Of a DNA stretch of 64,000 bases, positions 18,275 to 27,671 are shown in pieces. Positions within the stretch are counted from its first letter, which is position 1, and each line of letters opens with the position of its first letter. Under the pieces are notes generated by a model that searched no databases, had not been told where the DNA came from, and saw nothing but the letters and a program-made list of their open reading frames with translations. Location of the stretch: NCBI RefSeq assembly GCF_030295995.1, contig NZ_AP027365.1, positions 3,752,066 through 3,816,065 of the forward strand. The letters are read 5' to 3'. A program made the translations under genes and the position numbers. The DNA is from Thalassotalea hakodatensis. GTDB lineage: Bacteria > Pseudomonadota > Gammaproteobacteria > Enterobacterales > Alteromonadaceae.

Positions 18275-18616
18275 TTATTCACGAAAAATTTGTACGTATC
18301 CTTCAGCAATACGAGTTTTAAAACACGTCACTGCTGCTTCTTCTTGGATACATTTCCCAGTTCTTAATGAATACTGTTGCTTATACAGAGGACTTGCGAC
18401 AATGGGTTCTCCATTTTGACAGCCAACAATTCCTCGATACAGCACGTTGGCACTGCCAATAGGATCATAATTGGTAATAGCAAAAACCCGTTCAGGTTGT
18501 GACGGTAAACTAAATAGCGCTACTTGTTGATTATCATTGATTAAGGCACAAACGCCTGCATTATCAATCAAATCATCAGGCTTACATACATTGATCCATT
18601 GTTCATTGGTCGTCAT
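18275..18616 (-). CDS. nirD: Nitrite reductase (NADH) small subunit
   Basis: NirD is the small partner of the sirohaem nitrite reductase NirB. It is a 113-residue Rieske-like fold without the cluster ligands, typical of NirD. Conserved stretches are VCALINDNQQVALF, IGSANVLYRGIVG and PIVASPLYKQQYSLRTGKC. Its start codon overlaps the nirB stop by one base, so the subunits are translationally coupled. Confidence 0.94.
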   Translation of the reverse strand: MTTNEQWINVCKPDDLIDNAGVCALINDNQQVALFSLPSQPERVFAITNYDPIGSANVLYRGIVGCQNGEPIVASPLYKQQYSLRTGKCIQEEAAVTCFKTRIAEGYVQIFRE

Positions 18617-21162
18617 TACAAGACCTCCACGACGATTACTTGGTTAGATTTTTCAGCTGCAGTTGCGGGACGAATTTGATCTCGCTCAGTGACAAATTGA
18701 ATGTTTTCGTCGCTTTCATCAGAGTTAACAAATTGTTTAAAACGCTTTAAGGCTTCTGGATTTTTTAAGGTTGTCGTCCACTCACACTGATATTTACCAA
18801 TAATCTCTGTCATGTGCTGTTCTAATGATTGGCAAACACCTATGTGATCTTCGATCACGACTTGCTGTAAGTAAGCTAATCCCCCCTCTAAATTTTCTAA
18901 CCAAACCGAAGTGCGTTGTAAACGCTCGGCAGTTTGGATATAAAAAGCTAAAATACGGTCAATGTATTGAATTAGCGTAGAATCATCTAGGTCGGTAGCA
19001 AATAAGTCAGCATGTCTAGGCTTCATACCTCCATTTCCGCACACATATAGATTCCAACCTTTATCTGTGGCGATAATACCTATATCTTTGCTTTGTGCCT
19101 CGGCACATTCACGTGTACAGCCTGACACGGCAAATTTTAATTTATGAGGCGCGCGGATTCCTTTGTATCGATTTTCAATCGCAATCGCCATTGACACACT
19201 GTCTTGCACACCAAAGCGACACCAAGTACTTCCCACACAAGATTTTACAGTTCTGACTGATTTACCATAAGCGTGACCTGTTTCTAAGCCAGCTTCTATT
19301 AAGGTTTTCCAGATCTCTGGTAACTGTTCAACGCGCGCGCCAAACAAGTCAATTCGTTGTCCCCCGGTAATTTTGGTGTATAGTTTATATTGCTGTGCTA
19401 CCTCGCCGATTTTAATCAACTTTTCTGGCGTTATCTCGCCACCTGGTATACGCGGAACGACTGAGTAGGTACCATCTTTTTGCATATTGGCCAAGAAGTT
19501 ATCGTTTGTATCTTGTAAAGCAAGATGCTCGTTAGCCAAGATATAGTCATTCCATACTGACGCTAAAATTGAGCCCGCTGTGGGTTTACAAATTTCACAC
19601 CCCAAGCCTTGCCCATGTTTAGCCAACAATTCATCGAATGAACGAATTTTTTCAATTTTTACAATATCGAACAACTCACGTCTAGAATAAGCGAAATGCT
19701 GACAAATATCTTTTTTAACCTCAACTCCTCTACTTTCCAGCTCACTATCAACCACACTTTTTAGCAATGCTGCACAACCACCACAGCCACTACTTGCTTT
19801 CGTACATGATTTAACATCTGCAACCGTGCAAGAGCCTTGATCAATAGCTTGGGTAATATCGCCTTTGGTGACATTCAAACAAGAACAAATAGTGGCGGTA
19901 TCAGGTAATGCGTCTGCGCCTAAAGTCGGCTTATTTTCAGCCATAGGTAGTATTAACGTTTCTGGTGACTCAGGTAAAGAAATGTCATTTAACTTATATT
20001 GAAGTAATGTATCGTATTCATTAGTGTCACCAATCAAAACCGCACCGAGCAAGCTTTGATGATCTTCACTTACGACTATTTTTTTATAAATACCCGCAGG
20101 TTGATTAACATAGGTATAGCATTGAGCGCCTTCAGTTTTAGCATGTGCATCACCGATTGACCCAACATCTACGCTCATGAGCTTTAATTTAGTGCTCATA
20201 TCAGCACCCGAAAATTGGCTAGCGTCTGGCAAAGCAAGAATATGCTGTGCTGCGGTTTTTGCCATACTATAGCCTGGGGCGACAAGGCCGTATATCATCT
20301 GATTAAATAAAGCACATTCACCAATTGCGTAGATATCTGGATCTGAAGTCTGACAATGGTGATTAATCGTCACACCACCTCGTTCTCCAACCGTTAACAG
20401 ACAGTCGCGCGCAAGTTGATCATGCGGACGTATACCCGCAGAAAACAGGATCATGTCGGTTTCTAGCACGGTTTCATCTGAAAAAATCAATTTATAGCGA
20501 CAAGTTTCTCCACGTGAAATTGATGAGGTTGCTTTTGAGGTATGTACTGAAACACCTAACGCTTCAATTTTTTCTCTTAGCACCTGTCCACCACCTGCAT
20601 CCACTTGTACCGCCATTAGTTGCGGTGCAAATTCAACAACGTGAGTCTTAAGACCTAGCTGTTTTAATGCATTCGCAGCTTCCAACCCTAGAAGGCCGCC
20701 ACCGATCACTACACCCACTTCACTGGTACTTGCCGACTTTTCAATCGCGAGTAAATCTTCAATCGTGCGGTACACTAAGCAATGTGGTTGTTCTCCTCCA
20801 GGGATCGGTGGCACAAAAGGATAAGATCCTGTTGCAAGGATCAACTTGTCATAACAAAACGATTCACCAACATGTGTTGAAATAGATTTATTTTCTCTAT
20901 CTATATCAATAACCTTTGCATTGGTACGATAATTCACTTGCCAGCTATCGTACGTACCTTCATCAGTTAATGCTAAACCTTGCGCTGACTTACCAGCAAA
21001 AAACTCTGATAAATGAACTCGATCATAAGCTAAACGACTTTCAGCGGATAACACAGTAATATCGATTTTCACGTCATGCTGTTGTAATTCGATAAGCTGT
21101 TCAACACAGTGGTGTCCCACCATACCGTTTCCCACGATAACGACCCTACATTGTTTAGACAT
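18616..21162 (-). CDS. nirB: Nitrite reductase (NADH) large subunit
   Basis: NirB reduces nitrite to ammonium with NADH in the cytoplasm. The 848-residue protein shows, in order, an FAD site (VVIVGNGMVGHHCVE), an NAD site (VVIGGGLLGLEAANAL), a FAD C-terminal motif (DIYAIGECAL), two BFD-like [2Fe-2S] modules (CSCLNVTKGDITQAI and the C-terminal Cys-rich pairs to CEICKP), and the sirohaem/[4Fe-4S] domain with SCVGSTWCRFG and CTRECAEAQSKDIG. An AAGGAAACAAC site precedes the ATG. nirD follows by overlap. It needs the sirohaem made through cobA downstream. Confidence 0.97.
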   Translation of the reverse strand: MSKQCRVVIVGNGMVGHHCVEQLIELQQHDVKIDITVLSAESRLAYDRVHLSEFFAGKSAQGLALTDEGTYDSWQVNYRTNAKVIDIDRENKSISTHVGESFCYDKLILATGSYPFVPPIPGGEQPHCLVYRTIEDLLAIEKSASTSEVGVVIGGGLLGLEAANALKQLGLKTHVVEFAPQLMAVQVDAGGGQVLREKIEALGVSVHTSKATSSISRGETCRYKLIFSDETVLETDMILFSAGIRPHDQLARDCLLTVGERGGVTINHHCQTSDPDIYAIGECALFNQMIYGLVAPGYSMAKTAAQHILALPDASQFSGADMSTKLKLMSVDVGSIGDAHAKTEGAQCYTYVNQPAGIYKKIVVSEDHQSLLGAVLIGDTNEYDTLLQYKLNDISLPESPETLILPMAENKPTLGADALPDTATICSCLNVTKGDITQAIDQGSCTVADVKSCTKASSGCGGCAALLKSVVDSELESRGVEVKKDICQHFAYSRRELFDIVKIEKIRSFDELLAKHGQGLGCEICKPTAGSILASVWNDYILANEHLALQDTNDNFLANMQKDGTYSVVPRIPGGEITPEKLIKIGEVAQQYKLYTKITGGQRIDLFGARVEQLPEIWKTLIEAGLETGHAYGKSVRTVKSCVGSTWCRFGVQDSVSMAIAIENRYKGIRAPHKLKFAVSGCTRECAEAQSKDIGIIATDKGWNLYVCGNGGMKPRHADLFATDLDDSTLIQYIDRILAFYIQTAERLQRTSVWLENLEGGLAYLQQVVIEDHIGVCQSLEQHMTEIIGKYQCEWTTTLKNPEALKRFKQFVNSDESDENIQFVTERDQIRPATAAEKSNQVIVVEVL

Positions 21163-21633
21163 GTTGTTTCCTTATTATTATATTTTCCTACCTAATGTCC
21201 CCTAAAAAAAACCTCGTTATTTATCTTCTGAAATGTCATCAATAAATCGTGGTTTTTGCACGGTATTCTTATCATTGGTAAGCAAGCTAATTGTGCGTAA
21301 AATTGGTTGTTCTACAGTTAGTAAAGCAACCGTAATGCCAACAATTATTAACAAGTGTTTTCAATCACTTATAAGAAAACACTCTTTTTTTGTACCGGGC
21401 TTTGCACCTGTGTGAGCAAAATTCGCACTAATTAGGGGCGAGCCATTGATTTGAAAGGGGTTGACGTTAATTTTAGCCGTTAAAGTAGAATCGGTTGAAA
21501 TCACGCAATAGCTATTAAATGAGATATGAAAAAGAAGTGGCAACAGAATCACCAAGATGATCCTGTTTAGTGTTACAAATAGGCGTTTTTTTGTACGAGA
21601 TAGTTGTTAATCGTTTAACAATTTTTGATAGGC
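21163..21633. other. Interval between nirB and the porin gene; two short in-frame ORFs
   Basis: On the minus strand there is an unrecognised 64-codon frame (21361-21555) with a hydrophobic start (ILLPLLFHISFNSYC), then a TGA, then in the same frame a hydrophobic segment (LLIIVGITVALLTVEQPI) ending in ISEDK and TAA near 21218. Neither has an ATG or good ribosome-binding site. This may be a decayed small membrane-protein gene. No clear terminator or promoter was seen, so nirB is probably transcribed through from upstream. Confidence 0.3.
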
Positions 21634-22821
21634 TTAGAAAGAAGCACTTAGCCAAAGCCATAATTTATCCGTATCGACTTTGCCGATAGTATTATTTCCG
21701 GCTGAATAAGCAGCAAATTTAATTCCAACAGAATATGTTTTACTGAGTTTTTTCACGTAAGAAATATTCAGTTCGTCACCTAAGTCATCATCAATATTGT
21801 TGGCATTATCAGCAGTAAAGTTGTGGAAAACAAGCGCCCACTTTCCTTGAAACATAGTTCCATTAAACGAAATATATTGATCACGTAAGCCAGCAGAAGG
21901 AGTAGCTAAAAATTGATCTGTCCAACCATTAAAAGCGTGTAATGTTGCCAAAGGAGTCGAGAAAGCAAACTCACCCTCATCGCTACTTAATACTTCAATA
22001 CCACCTTTCATCGTTACACCCTGAATTGTCGCACCAAGTTCTGCAAAGTGATAATCAACAGAAAATTGCTTATCCGCTTTATCTGCATGTTGTTTTGCAT
22101 ATTCAATACGGTATAACCAAGCAATATCATTAAATGATTTTTTACCCACCAAGCGCACACCATTAGTCGTCAGTGTATCTGTTATTTCTTCATCTGTATC
22201 CAGTAAGTATGAGTAACCAGAAAGCTTACCAAGTTTGCTGTTAATACTCACATTAAAAAGGTGATCTTGTGCTTTATTATCTTTTTGCGCAGCAAAAATA
22301 CGATTACGCTGAGTTAAATATGCATACTTTACTTCTATGTTATCAGTTGCTTGATAGCCAACAGATGCAGCATCAAATGTTTGTTTGTCTTGGCGCCAAC
22401 CTACATGCCCAACAAAACGTTGATTGTCTAAAGCGATCACTTGCCGTCCAAGTTTTATAGTCACACCTTTATTTTGGTATTGCACATAAGCTTGATCGAC
22501 TTCTGTGGTGTTTGGATCCGCAACGACTGAATATTGCGTGCCATACCCATTCGTATCGTTATAGTGATCAAGCCCAACATCACGAGAATCTGCAAATTCA
22601 ATAAAGCCAGAAAAATGTTGATATTGCGGGGTTTGTAGTCGTAATTGGGTACGTAACGTTAACGCATCTGCATTTTTCAACAAGTTATCTTGTGAAACAG
22701 ACTCGTAGCGCAAACGAAAATCAAAACTTGCATCCACTGACTCACCCGCCATAACTGGTAACGTAAGCAACGTTAAGCTCACGGATGAAAACAGTGCCAA
22801 TGATAAAGTAGTGCCTTTCAT
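21634..22821 (-). CDS. Outer-membrane beta-barrel porin in the nitrate operon
   Basis: A 395-residue protein with a signal peptide (LALFSSVSLTLLTLPVMAGE, cut near VMA-GE) and alternating amphipathic strands ending in WLWLSASF, a terminal aromatic typical of BAM substrates. The pattern (SFDFRLRYESVSQDN, LTLRTQLRLQTPQY, VKLGRQVIALDNQRFVG-like stretch) resembles alginate-export or OprD-like uncharacterised porins of marine bacteria. AAGGAACC precedes the ATG. It lies between nrtD and nirB on the same strand, so it probably admits nitrate or nitrite, or another nitrogen source, across the outer membrane. Substrate is inference. Confidence 0.8.
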   Translation of the reverse strand: MKGTTLSLALFSSVSLTLLTLPVMAGESVDASFDFRLRYESVSQDNLLKNADALTLRTQLRLQTPQYQHFSGFIEFADSRDVGLDHYNDTNGYGTQYSVVADPNTTEVDQAYVQYQNKGVTIKLGRQVIALDNQRFVGHVGWRQDKQTFDAASVGYQATDNIEVKYAYLTQRNRIFAAQKDNKAQDHLFNVSINSKLGKLSGYSYLLDTDEEITDTLTTNGVRLVGKKSFNDIAWLYRIEYAKQHADKADKQFSVDYHFAELGATIQGVTMKGGIEVLSSDEGEFAFSTPLATLHAFNGWTDQFLATPSAGLRDQYISFNGTMFQGKWALVFHNFTADNANNIDDDLGDELNISYVKKLSKTYSVGIKFAAYSAGNNTIGKVDTDKLWLWLSASF

Positions 22822-22946
22822 AAAGGTTCCTTAAACAGAGAATATTGAATTGATACCCTCCCGTAATATGCAGTTTGCTGCTGTTTATACGAATAGGTAT
22901 TACAAAATGTTATTCAAAATAATATCGCTAACAATCTTTGGCTTTA

Positions 22947-23798
22947 TTACGCTACATCAACCTTTTTGTTCTTTGTCGCATTTTGTTGCTTTTTTTGGCC
23001 GTGATTTAAAGGTTCAACTTTGCGTTGTTTTTCATATAAGAAAGTTAATACCGCTGATCTTAAACGGTTGTACTCCACATCTTGAGCCAGCGACAACCTA
23101 TCTCTAGGTTTAGGTAAATCGACTTCTAGCACTTCACCAATGGTTGCTGCAGGTCCATTAGTCATCATGATAATGCGATCTGAAAGTAAAACAGCTTCAT
23201 CAACATCATGGGTGATCATGATCACGGTATTATTTAGCTCATCTTGAATATCCATCAAGGAATCTTGCATATGGGCACGCGTTAGCGCATCAAGTGCACC
23301 AAATGGTTCGTCCATCAGTAATACTTCAGGTTTCATTGCCAACGCACGTGCAATACCAACACGTTGTTTCATACCACCCGAAATTTCATCTGGTCGTTTG
23401 TGCATAGCATGCTCCATATGCACTAATTTAAGATTGTGTTCTATCCACTCTTTACGTTCTGGCGTAGTAAACGTTCTTTTGAATACTTGATCTACGGCTA
23501 ATTCAACATTTTGGTAGGCCGTAAGCCATGGTAATAACGAATGATTTTGAAACACCACCGCACGTTCTGGGCCAGGCTCGATAACTTCCTTATTATTCAA
23601 TAGTACGCCACCCTTTGTTGCTTGATGTATACCAGCAACAATATTTAATACTGTTGATTTACCACAGCCTGAATGACCAATTAGGGAGATAAATTCACCC
23701 TTTTTGATTTGTAAGTCGACCTCTTTTAAGGCAGTAAAGTCACCACTCGGTGTTGGAAACACCATGTCTATTTTACTAATGTTTAATAATGTACTCAT
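22947..23798 (-). CDS. nrtD: Nitrate ABC transporter ATP-binding protein
   Basis: ATPase of the nitrate/nitrite importer formed with NrtA and NrtB. Motifs are Walker A GHSGCGKST (about residue 42), Q-loop VFQNHSLLPWL, signature ISGGMKQRVGIARAL, Walker B VLLMDEPFGALDALTR and the switch histidine ITHDVDEA. At 283 residues it is the simple ATPase (NrtD type), not the NrtC fusion with a binding-protein domain. GGAG precedes the ATG. The family also contains taurine and sulfonate ATPases; operon context makes it nitrate. Confidence 0.93.
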   Translation of the reverse strand: MSTLLNISKIDMVFPTPSGDFTALKEVDLQIKKGEFISLIGHSGCGKSTVLNIVAGIHQATKGGVLLNNKEVIEPGPERAVVFQNHSLLPWLTAYQNVELAVDQVFKRTFTTPERKEWIEHNLKLVHMEHAMHKRPDEISGGMKQRVGIARALAMKPEVLLMDEPFGALDALTRAHMQDSLMDIQDELNNTVIMITHDVDEAVLLSDRIIMMTNGPAATIGEVLEVDLPKPRDRLSLAQDVEYNRLRSAVLTFLYEKQRKVEPLNHGQKKQQNATKNKKVDVA

Positions 23799-23815
23799 GT
23801 TGCAACTCCTTTGTC

Positions 23816-24814
23816 TTAACGGTTAACTGTTGTTTTGTCCCAAGAAACAAAACGTTGAATTTTTAACATGGCTCTATCGAGTAAAAAGCCAATAAAACCG
23901 ATAACGAATACCGCGGTCATGATGCGGCTCAGTGATTGTGAACTACCATTTTGAAATTCATCCCAAACAAACTTACCTAAACCTGGGTTTTGCGCGAGCA
24001 TTTCTGCGGCAATTAATACCATCCATGCAATTCCTAACGATAAACGCATACCAGTAAATATTGCGGGTATTGATGCAGGTAATATAATTTTTCTTACATG
24101 TACTAGGTTTGGTAAGCGTAATACTGAACTTACGTTGAGCCAGTCTTGATTAATTGACGACACGCCAATAGCAGTATTTATCACCATAGGCCACACGCAG
24201 CACAAAGTGACCGTAATCATTGAATTTATGAATGATTTATCAAACATCGGATCATCGCTGGTATAGACAGCACTTACCACCATGGTTACTAACGGTAACC
24301 ACGCTAAAGGTGAAACCGGTTTAAAAACTTGGATAATCGGATTAATTGCCAAGTTTAATGATTTATTAAGCCCTACAGAAATTCCAAGAGGAATCGCAAT
24401 GATCACCGCGAATAAAAAGCCACTCATCACGGTAACTAAGCTAGTAATAATTTGATCTAAAAACGTTTCCTTACCGGTGTAATCGCGAATTTTAGCCGGA
24501 TAGTTAGGGTCTTTTTTCAACCGCTCTGCATTACGCAATTCTTGACGTTGATAAAAAGCTTGCTCTTTTTCGCGGCTATCCACATGCTCTTGGTAAAGGT
24601 TAACTATTTGTGTTCCCACCGCTTTAGGACCAGGGAACTGACCTAATGAGGTGTCAATATTATTGGCAGCAATCGTCCATAACCCTAGAAAGAAAGCGAT
24701 ACCAATTATGGGTAACATAATGGCTTTTACTGTAGTGGAAATGCGAACATACCATTGAGACATAAAATCATTATTTAAGTTATTGATACCTGATTTTGAG
24801 AATACTTTTACCAT
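23816..24814 (-). CDS. nrtB: Nitrate ABC transporter permease
   Basis: Inner-membrane permease with the binding-protein-dependent transport domain. The ATG at 24814 has AGGAGGT directly upstream and gives 332 residues; the in-frame ATG at 24829 sits before that site. An N-terminal helix (MLPIIGIAFFLGLWTIAANN) is followed by a charged insertion of about 50 residues, then the core helices and the EAA loop (VSSVLRLPNLVHVRKIILPASIPAIF). It starts 29 bases after nrtA, and nrtD starts 17 bases after its stop. Confidence 0.93.
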   Translation of the reverse strand: MVKVFSKSGINNLNNDFMSQWYVRISTTVKAIMLPIIGIAFFLGLWTIAANNIDTSLGQFPGPKAVGTQIVNLYQEHVDSREKEQAFYQRQELRNAERLKKDPNYPAKIRDYTGKETFLDQIITSLVTVMSGFLFAVIIAIPLGISVGLNKSLNLAINPIIQVFKPVSPLAWLPLVTMVVSAVYTSDDPMFDKSFINSMITVTLCCVWPMVINTAIGVSSINQDWLNVSSVLRLPNLVHVRKIILPASIPAIFTGMRLSLGIAWMVLIAAEMLAQNPGLGKFVWDEFQNGSSQSLSRIMTAVFVIGFIGFLLDRAMLKIQRFVSWDKTTVNR

Positions 24815-24843
24815 GAAACCTCCTATCATTTGACGAGAATAAG

Positions 24844-26247
24844 TTAAATTTTATCGTCAGCTTTTAAACCAAGTGTGAATTTATTAATGTATTCATTTGG
24901 CTTTGTTCCGTCGTAGATTATGTTATCTATGAAGTGTTGTTGTGGGTCTCTAAAACCATCTTCATTGTCAAGAGCACTAAAATCAGCCGGCAACATTAAT
25001 TCGTCGTCAATCAACGAACGCACTGCTTTCATATAAATATCGGGGCGGTACACTTTCTTGGCGATATCGATATACCATTGATCAGGTTTTTCGTCGCTTA
25101 TCTGCCCCCAACGACGCATTTGCGTTAAATACCAAATAGCATCAGAGTAATAGGGATAGGTAGCATTGTGGCGAAAGAATACATTGAAGTCAGGAACTGC
25201 TCGAACATCACCAGGTTCATATTCAAAGGTACCCGTCATACTGTTTGCAATAACATCATAATCAGCTCCAACATAATGAGATTTTGACAATATTGTTACT
25301 GCTTCTGAGCGGTTTTTATTGTTCTCTTCATCTAGCCATTTAGCTGCTCGAATTAACGCTCTTGTTAATCGAATAGTAGTGTTGGGGTATTTTTCAGCAA
25401 ATGCTTTAGTCATACCGAAGACTTTTTCTGGGTTGTTTTTCCAGATTTCATAATCTGTAACAACGGCGACACCAATACCTTTTAATACCGCTTGTTGATT
25501 CCATGGTTCACCGACGCAATAACCATGAATAGTTCCAGCTTCTAGTGTTGCAGGCATTTGAGGAGGAGGTGTTACAGACAGCAATGCTTGAGCATTAATT
25601 TGCCCAGACGTGTCTCCCTTATGCGGTGCATAATACCCAGGATGAATTCCACCTGCCGCTAACCAATAGCGCAATTCGTAATTGTGTGTTGATACTGGAA
25701 ATACCATGCCCATATTGAACGGCTTCCCTTGCGCCGAAAATTTATCAATGATCGGCTTTAAGGCATCTGCTTTTATCGGATGAACAGGCTTCCCGTTTGA
25801 TTGCTTTGGTATCAAAGGTTTCATTTGTTGCCAAATGTCATTTGATACCGTTATAGCGTTCCCATTTAAATCCATGGAAAATGGCGTAATAATTTCAGCT
25901 TTAGTGCCATAGCCTATGGTTGCAGCAATAGGTTGGCCTGCAAGCATATGGGCGCCATCTAATCGCCCATCGATAACCCCATCAAGTAATACTTTCCAGT
26001 TTGCTTGTGCTTCAATAGTGACGTACAAACCTTCATCTTCAAAAAAACCTTTTTCATAAGCAATTGCGATAGGCGCCATGTCGGTAAGTTTGATGAATCC
26101 AAACGTCAATTCTTCTTTTTCAGGGTAACCTAAATCACTGGCTTGACTGGTGGCGGCACAAAGCATAATCATTAATCCGATACACGTGTAATTTCGAACT
26201 AGGTGTTCACGCCATTTTTTTGTACATTGAAAAATACCTGCGAGCAT
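24844..26247 (-). CDS. nrtA: Nitrate ABC transporter substrate-binding protein
   Basis: Periplasmic nitrate-binding protein of the NrtA/CmpA family. The true start is the ATG at 26247, with TTTGGAGGAAA in front; a longer frame back to 26292 would run through the leader terminator. The 467-residue product begins with a signal segment ([18 protein letters not shown]). Family motifs are [54 protein letters not shown] (each seen in part), NGNAITVS, and [14 protein letters not shown]. The body is followed by a C-terminal [15 protein letters not shown] region. It is the first structural gene after the regulated leader. Confidence 0.94.
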   Translation of the reverse strand: MLAGIFQCTKKWREHLVRNYTCIGLMIMLCAATSQASDLGYPEKEELTFGFIKLTDMAPIAIAYEKGFFEDEGLYVTIEAQANWKVLLDGVIDGRLDGAHMLAGQPIAATIGYGTKAEIITPFSMDLNGNAITVSNDIWQQMKPLIPKQSNGKPVHPIKADALKPIIDKFSAQGKPFNMGMVFPVSTHNYELRYWLAAGGIHPGYYAPHKGDTSGQINAQALLSVTPPPQMPATLEAGTIHGYCVGEPWNQQAVLKGIGVAVVTDYEIWKNNPEKVFGMTKAFAEKYPNTTIRLTRALIRAAKWLDEENNKNRSEAVTILSKSHYVGADYDVIANSMTGTFEYEPGDVRAVPDFNVFFRHNATYPYYSDAIWYLTQMRRWGQISDEKPDQWYIDIAKKVYRPDIYMKAVRSLIDDELMLPADFSALDNEDGFRDPQQHFIDNIIYDGTKPNEYINKFTLGLKADDKI

Positions 26248-26261
26248 GTTTTCCTCCAAAT

Positions 26262-26301
26262 AAAAAGCCCGTAGTGCTCTGCGAACAGACACATACGGGC
26301 T
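26262..26301 (-). terminator. Leader terminator upstream of nrtA (attenuator)
   Basis: On the minus strand AGCCCGTA (26301-26294) pairs perfectly with TACGGGCT (26273-26266) and is followed by five T residues, ending 15 bases before the nrtA start. A factor-independent terminator inside the 5' leader, in front of the whole operon, is the arrangement used by nitrate-responsive antitermination with NasT or NasR. Confidence 0.85.
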
Positions 26302-26375
26302 TCGATGCCTAACTTACCTTTACTACACGAAGTAGTTGATCAGTTTATTGTTAAAAGACCTACAGTCGTTGTAGG
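26298..26375 (-). ncRNA. Predicted ANTAR-target antiterminator hairpins in the nrtA leader
   Basis: ANTAR proteins bind two hairpins whose hexanucleotide loops carry A at position 1 and G at position 4. On the minus strand GGC-ATCGAA-GCC (26309-26298) is such a hairpin, although its stem is only 3 bp. Its 3' arm uses bases of the 5' arm of the terminator stem, so the two structures exclude each other. For the first hairpin there are two upstream candidates, CCTACA-ACGAC-TGTAGG (26375-26359) and ACTAC-TTCGT-GTAGT (26336-26322); neither is an ideal hexaloop. nasT lies just upstream. Confidence 0.55.
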
Positions 26376-26425
26376 AAAGTGACTTAAAGCAATCGCGCTA
26401 AATCGCCTTTAATAGATAAGTTAAT

Positions 26426-26440
26426 TCAGGATACGTGCCA
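26426..26440 (-). promoter_or_regulatory. Sigma-54-like promoter of the nitrate operon
   Basis: On the minus strand TGGCACGTATCCTGA matches the -24 box (TGGCACG) exactly. The -12 box reads CTGA where TTGC is expected, at the correct spacing. Transcription would begin near 26415 and give a leader of about 170 bases holding the hairpins and terminator. Confidence 0.6.
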
Positions 26441-26524
26441 GACCAAGAAAAAACAAATAACCTCTTGTTATATAAAGGCTTTTAATATTGCACCATAAAA
26501 AATGAGCTTTTTTTGCACTTAGGT

Positions 26525-26562
26525 TTGCTTCAAAATAGCGCACAAAAAGCACTATTTTGCAC
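26525..26562 (-). promoter_or_regulatory. Two NtrC-like binding sites upstream of the sigma-54-like promoter
   Basis: TGCGCTATTTTGAAGCAA on the minus strand (26542-26525) and AGCACTATTTTGCAC on the plus strand (26548-26562) each resemble the NtrC consensus TGCACYATNTTGGTGCA with a few mismatches. They lie about 85-120 bases upstream of the -24 box, a normal enhancer distance. This implies activation under nitrogen limitation. Confidence 0.45.
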
Positions 26563-26568
26563 TCATAT

Positions 26569-27671
26569 TTACATAAAAGCGGTGGTGGGTAACGCTAACG
26601 CTTTACGATAGATGTCTTGACGATACACTGAAGACACTAAGGTATCATTGATTAACTTTTTATCTATTTTAATCAACTTCTTCATTTGGTTAAGTAACCA
26701 CTCGCCTTGGTATAAAGTAGGTTCATTGATAGGTTGATTGACGTCAGCAAACCGATTGTAGCGATGAACATCTCTCGGTGTATGTTGATGGTGCACTAGA
26801 CAACTCCCCATTAACGAAGGGGCTATGACGGATAATGGCAAACCTAAATATGATGACTGACTAAGCATTCTCGCTGCTTCTAGTCGATTAGCGATTGGTA
26901 TTACCAATTACAGGCTTTTTGTAGGGCACAAATTAATGCGTGTGCCTCGCTCGAGTGCTGTTGATACCATTGATTAAGAAAGGCCAATACTTTTTCAGGC
27001 ATGTCTGGCCAAACATCACACGATGTTACTCCTGTAACGCCTACAGCATCTCGTACAGCTTTTGCATTCCAAGGACCTCCAACGCAAAAGCCATCTATGT
27101 CACCACACGCTAATGCCTCTACCATATTTGACGGTGTCACAATGATAATTTCTATATCACTTAACCTGATACCGCTATGCTCAAACCAACTGCACAATTG
27201 ATAATAATGGCAACTATCAGGATAAACGGTAGCAAATTTGAGCCGGTTCTTTTTCCGCTTTCTTTTTTTTATTATGGGTTTTAACAGAGTCGCACTCAAT
27301 GGAAAATCGATATGTTCTAATTGGTTTACTACTTTTACTTGATCATAAAGCTGTTCAGATATTGTAATTGCATTACCATTTTGACTCAAAATCATCGGAG
27401 CAATCACTTCGACTTTATCAGACGATAGACCAAGAGCACTTGCCAATGGCATAGGCGCTAAACATTGTGCTGCATCTAATACTCCTGCATGTAGTTTGTC
27501 CTGCATCACTGCCCATGAATACTGTTTTTCTAGCCTTACCGTTAAACCTGTCTCAGTAAAAAAACCTAGCTCATATGCGACAACGATAGGCGCGCAATCG
27601 GTTAATGGCATATAACCTAGGTGAATGATGTTGGTTGGCGTTTTGTTAGGTAGCAGTTTAGTTTTGCTCAT
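26569..27671 (-). pseudogene. nasS: Nitrate sensor NasS, interrupted by a one-base frameshift
   Basis: NasS is a cytoplasmic NrtA-like protein that binds nitrate and, without it, holds NasT inactive. The gene is in two frames. The first (27671-26901, 256 residues) has no signal peptide and shows HLGYMPLTDCAPIVVAYELGFF, the NGNAITIS stretch and DGFCVGGPWNAKAV. It ends in a premature TAA right after KACNW. The second (from 26907, 112 codons) continues with ANRLEAARMLSQSSYLG, as NrtA does, to VYRQDIYRKAL. Adding one T (TGGTTAATACC instead of TGGTAATACC, about 26909) restores a full protein of about 367 residues. It overlaps nasT by 14 bases. Sequencing error is possible. Confidence 0.85.

Noticed and set aside
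26901-26960. Programmed -1 frameshifting to make NasS
   Set aside because: No slippery heptamer lies in the zero frame near the junction and no following stem-loop was seen; mutation or sequence error is simpler.
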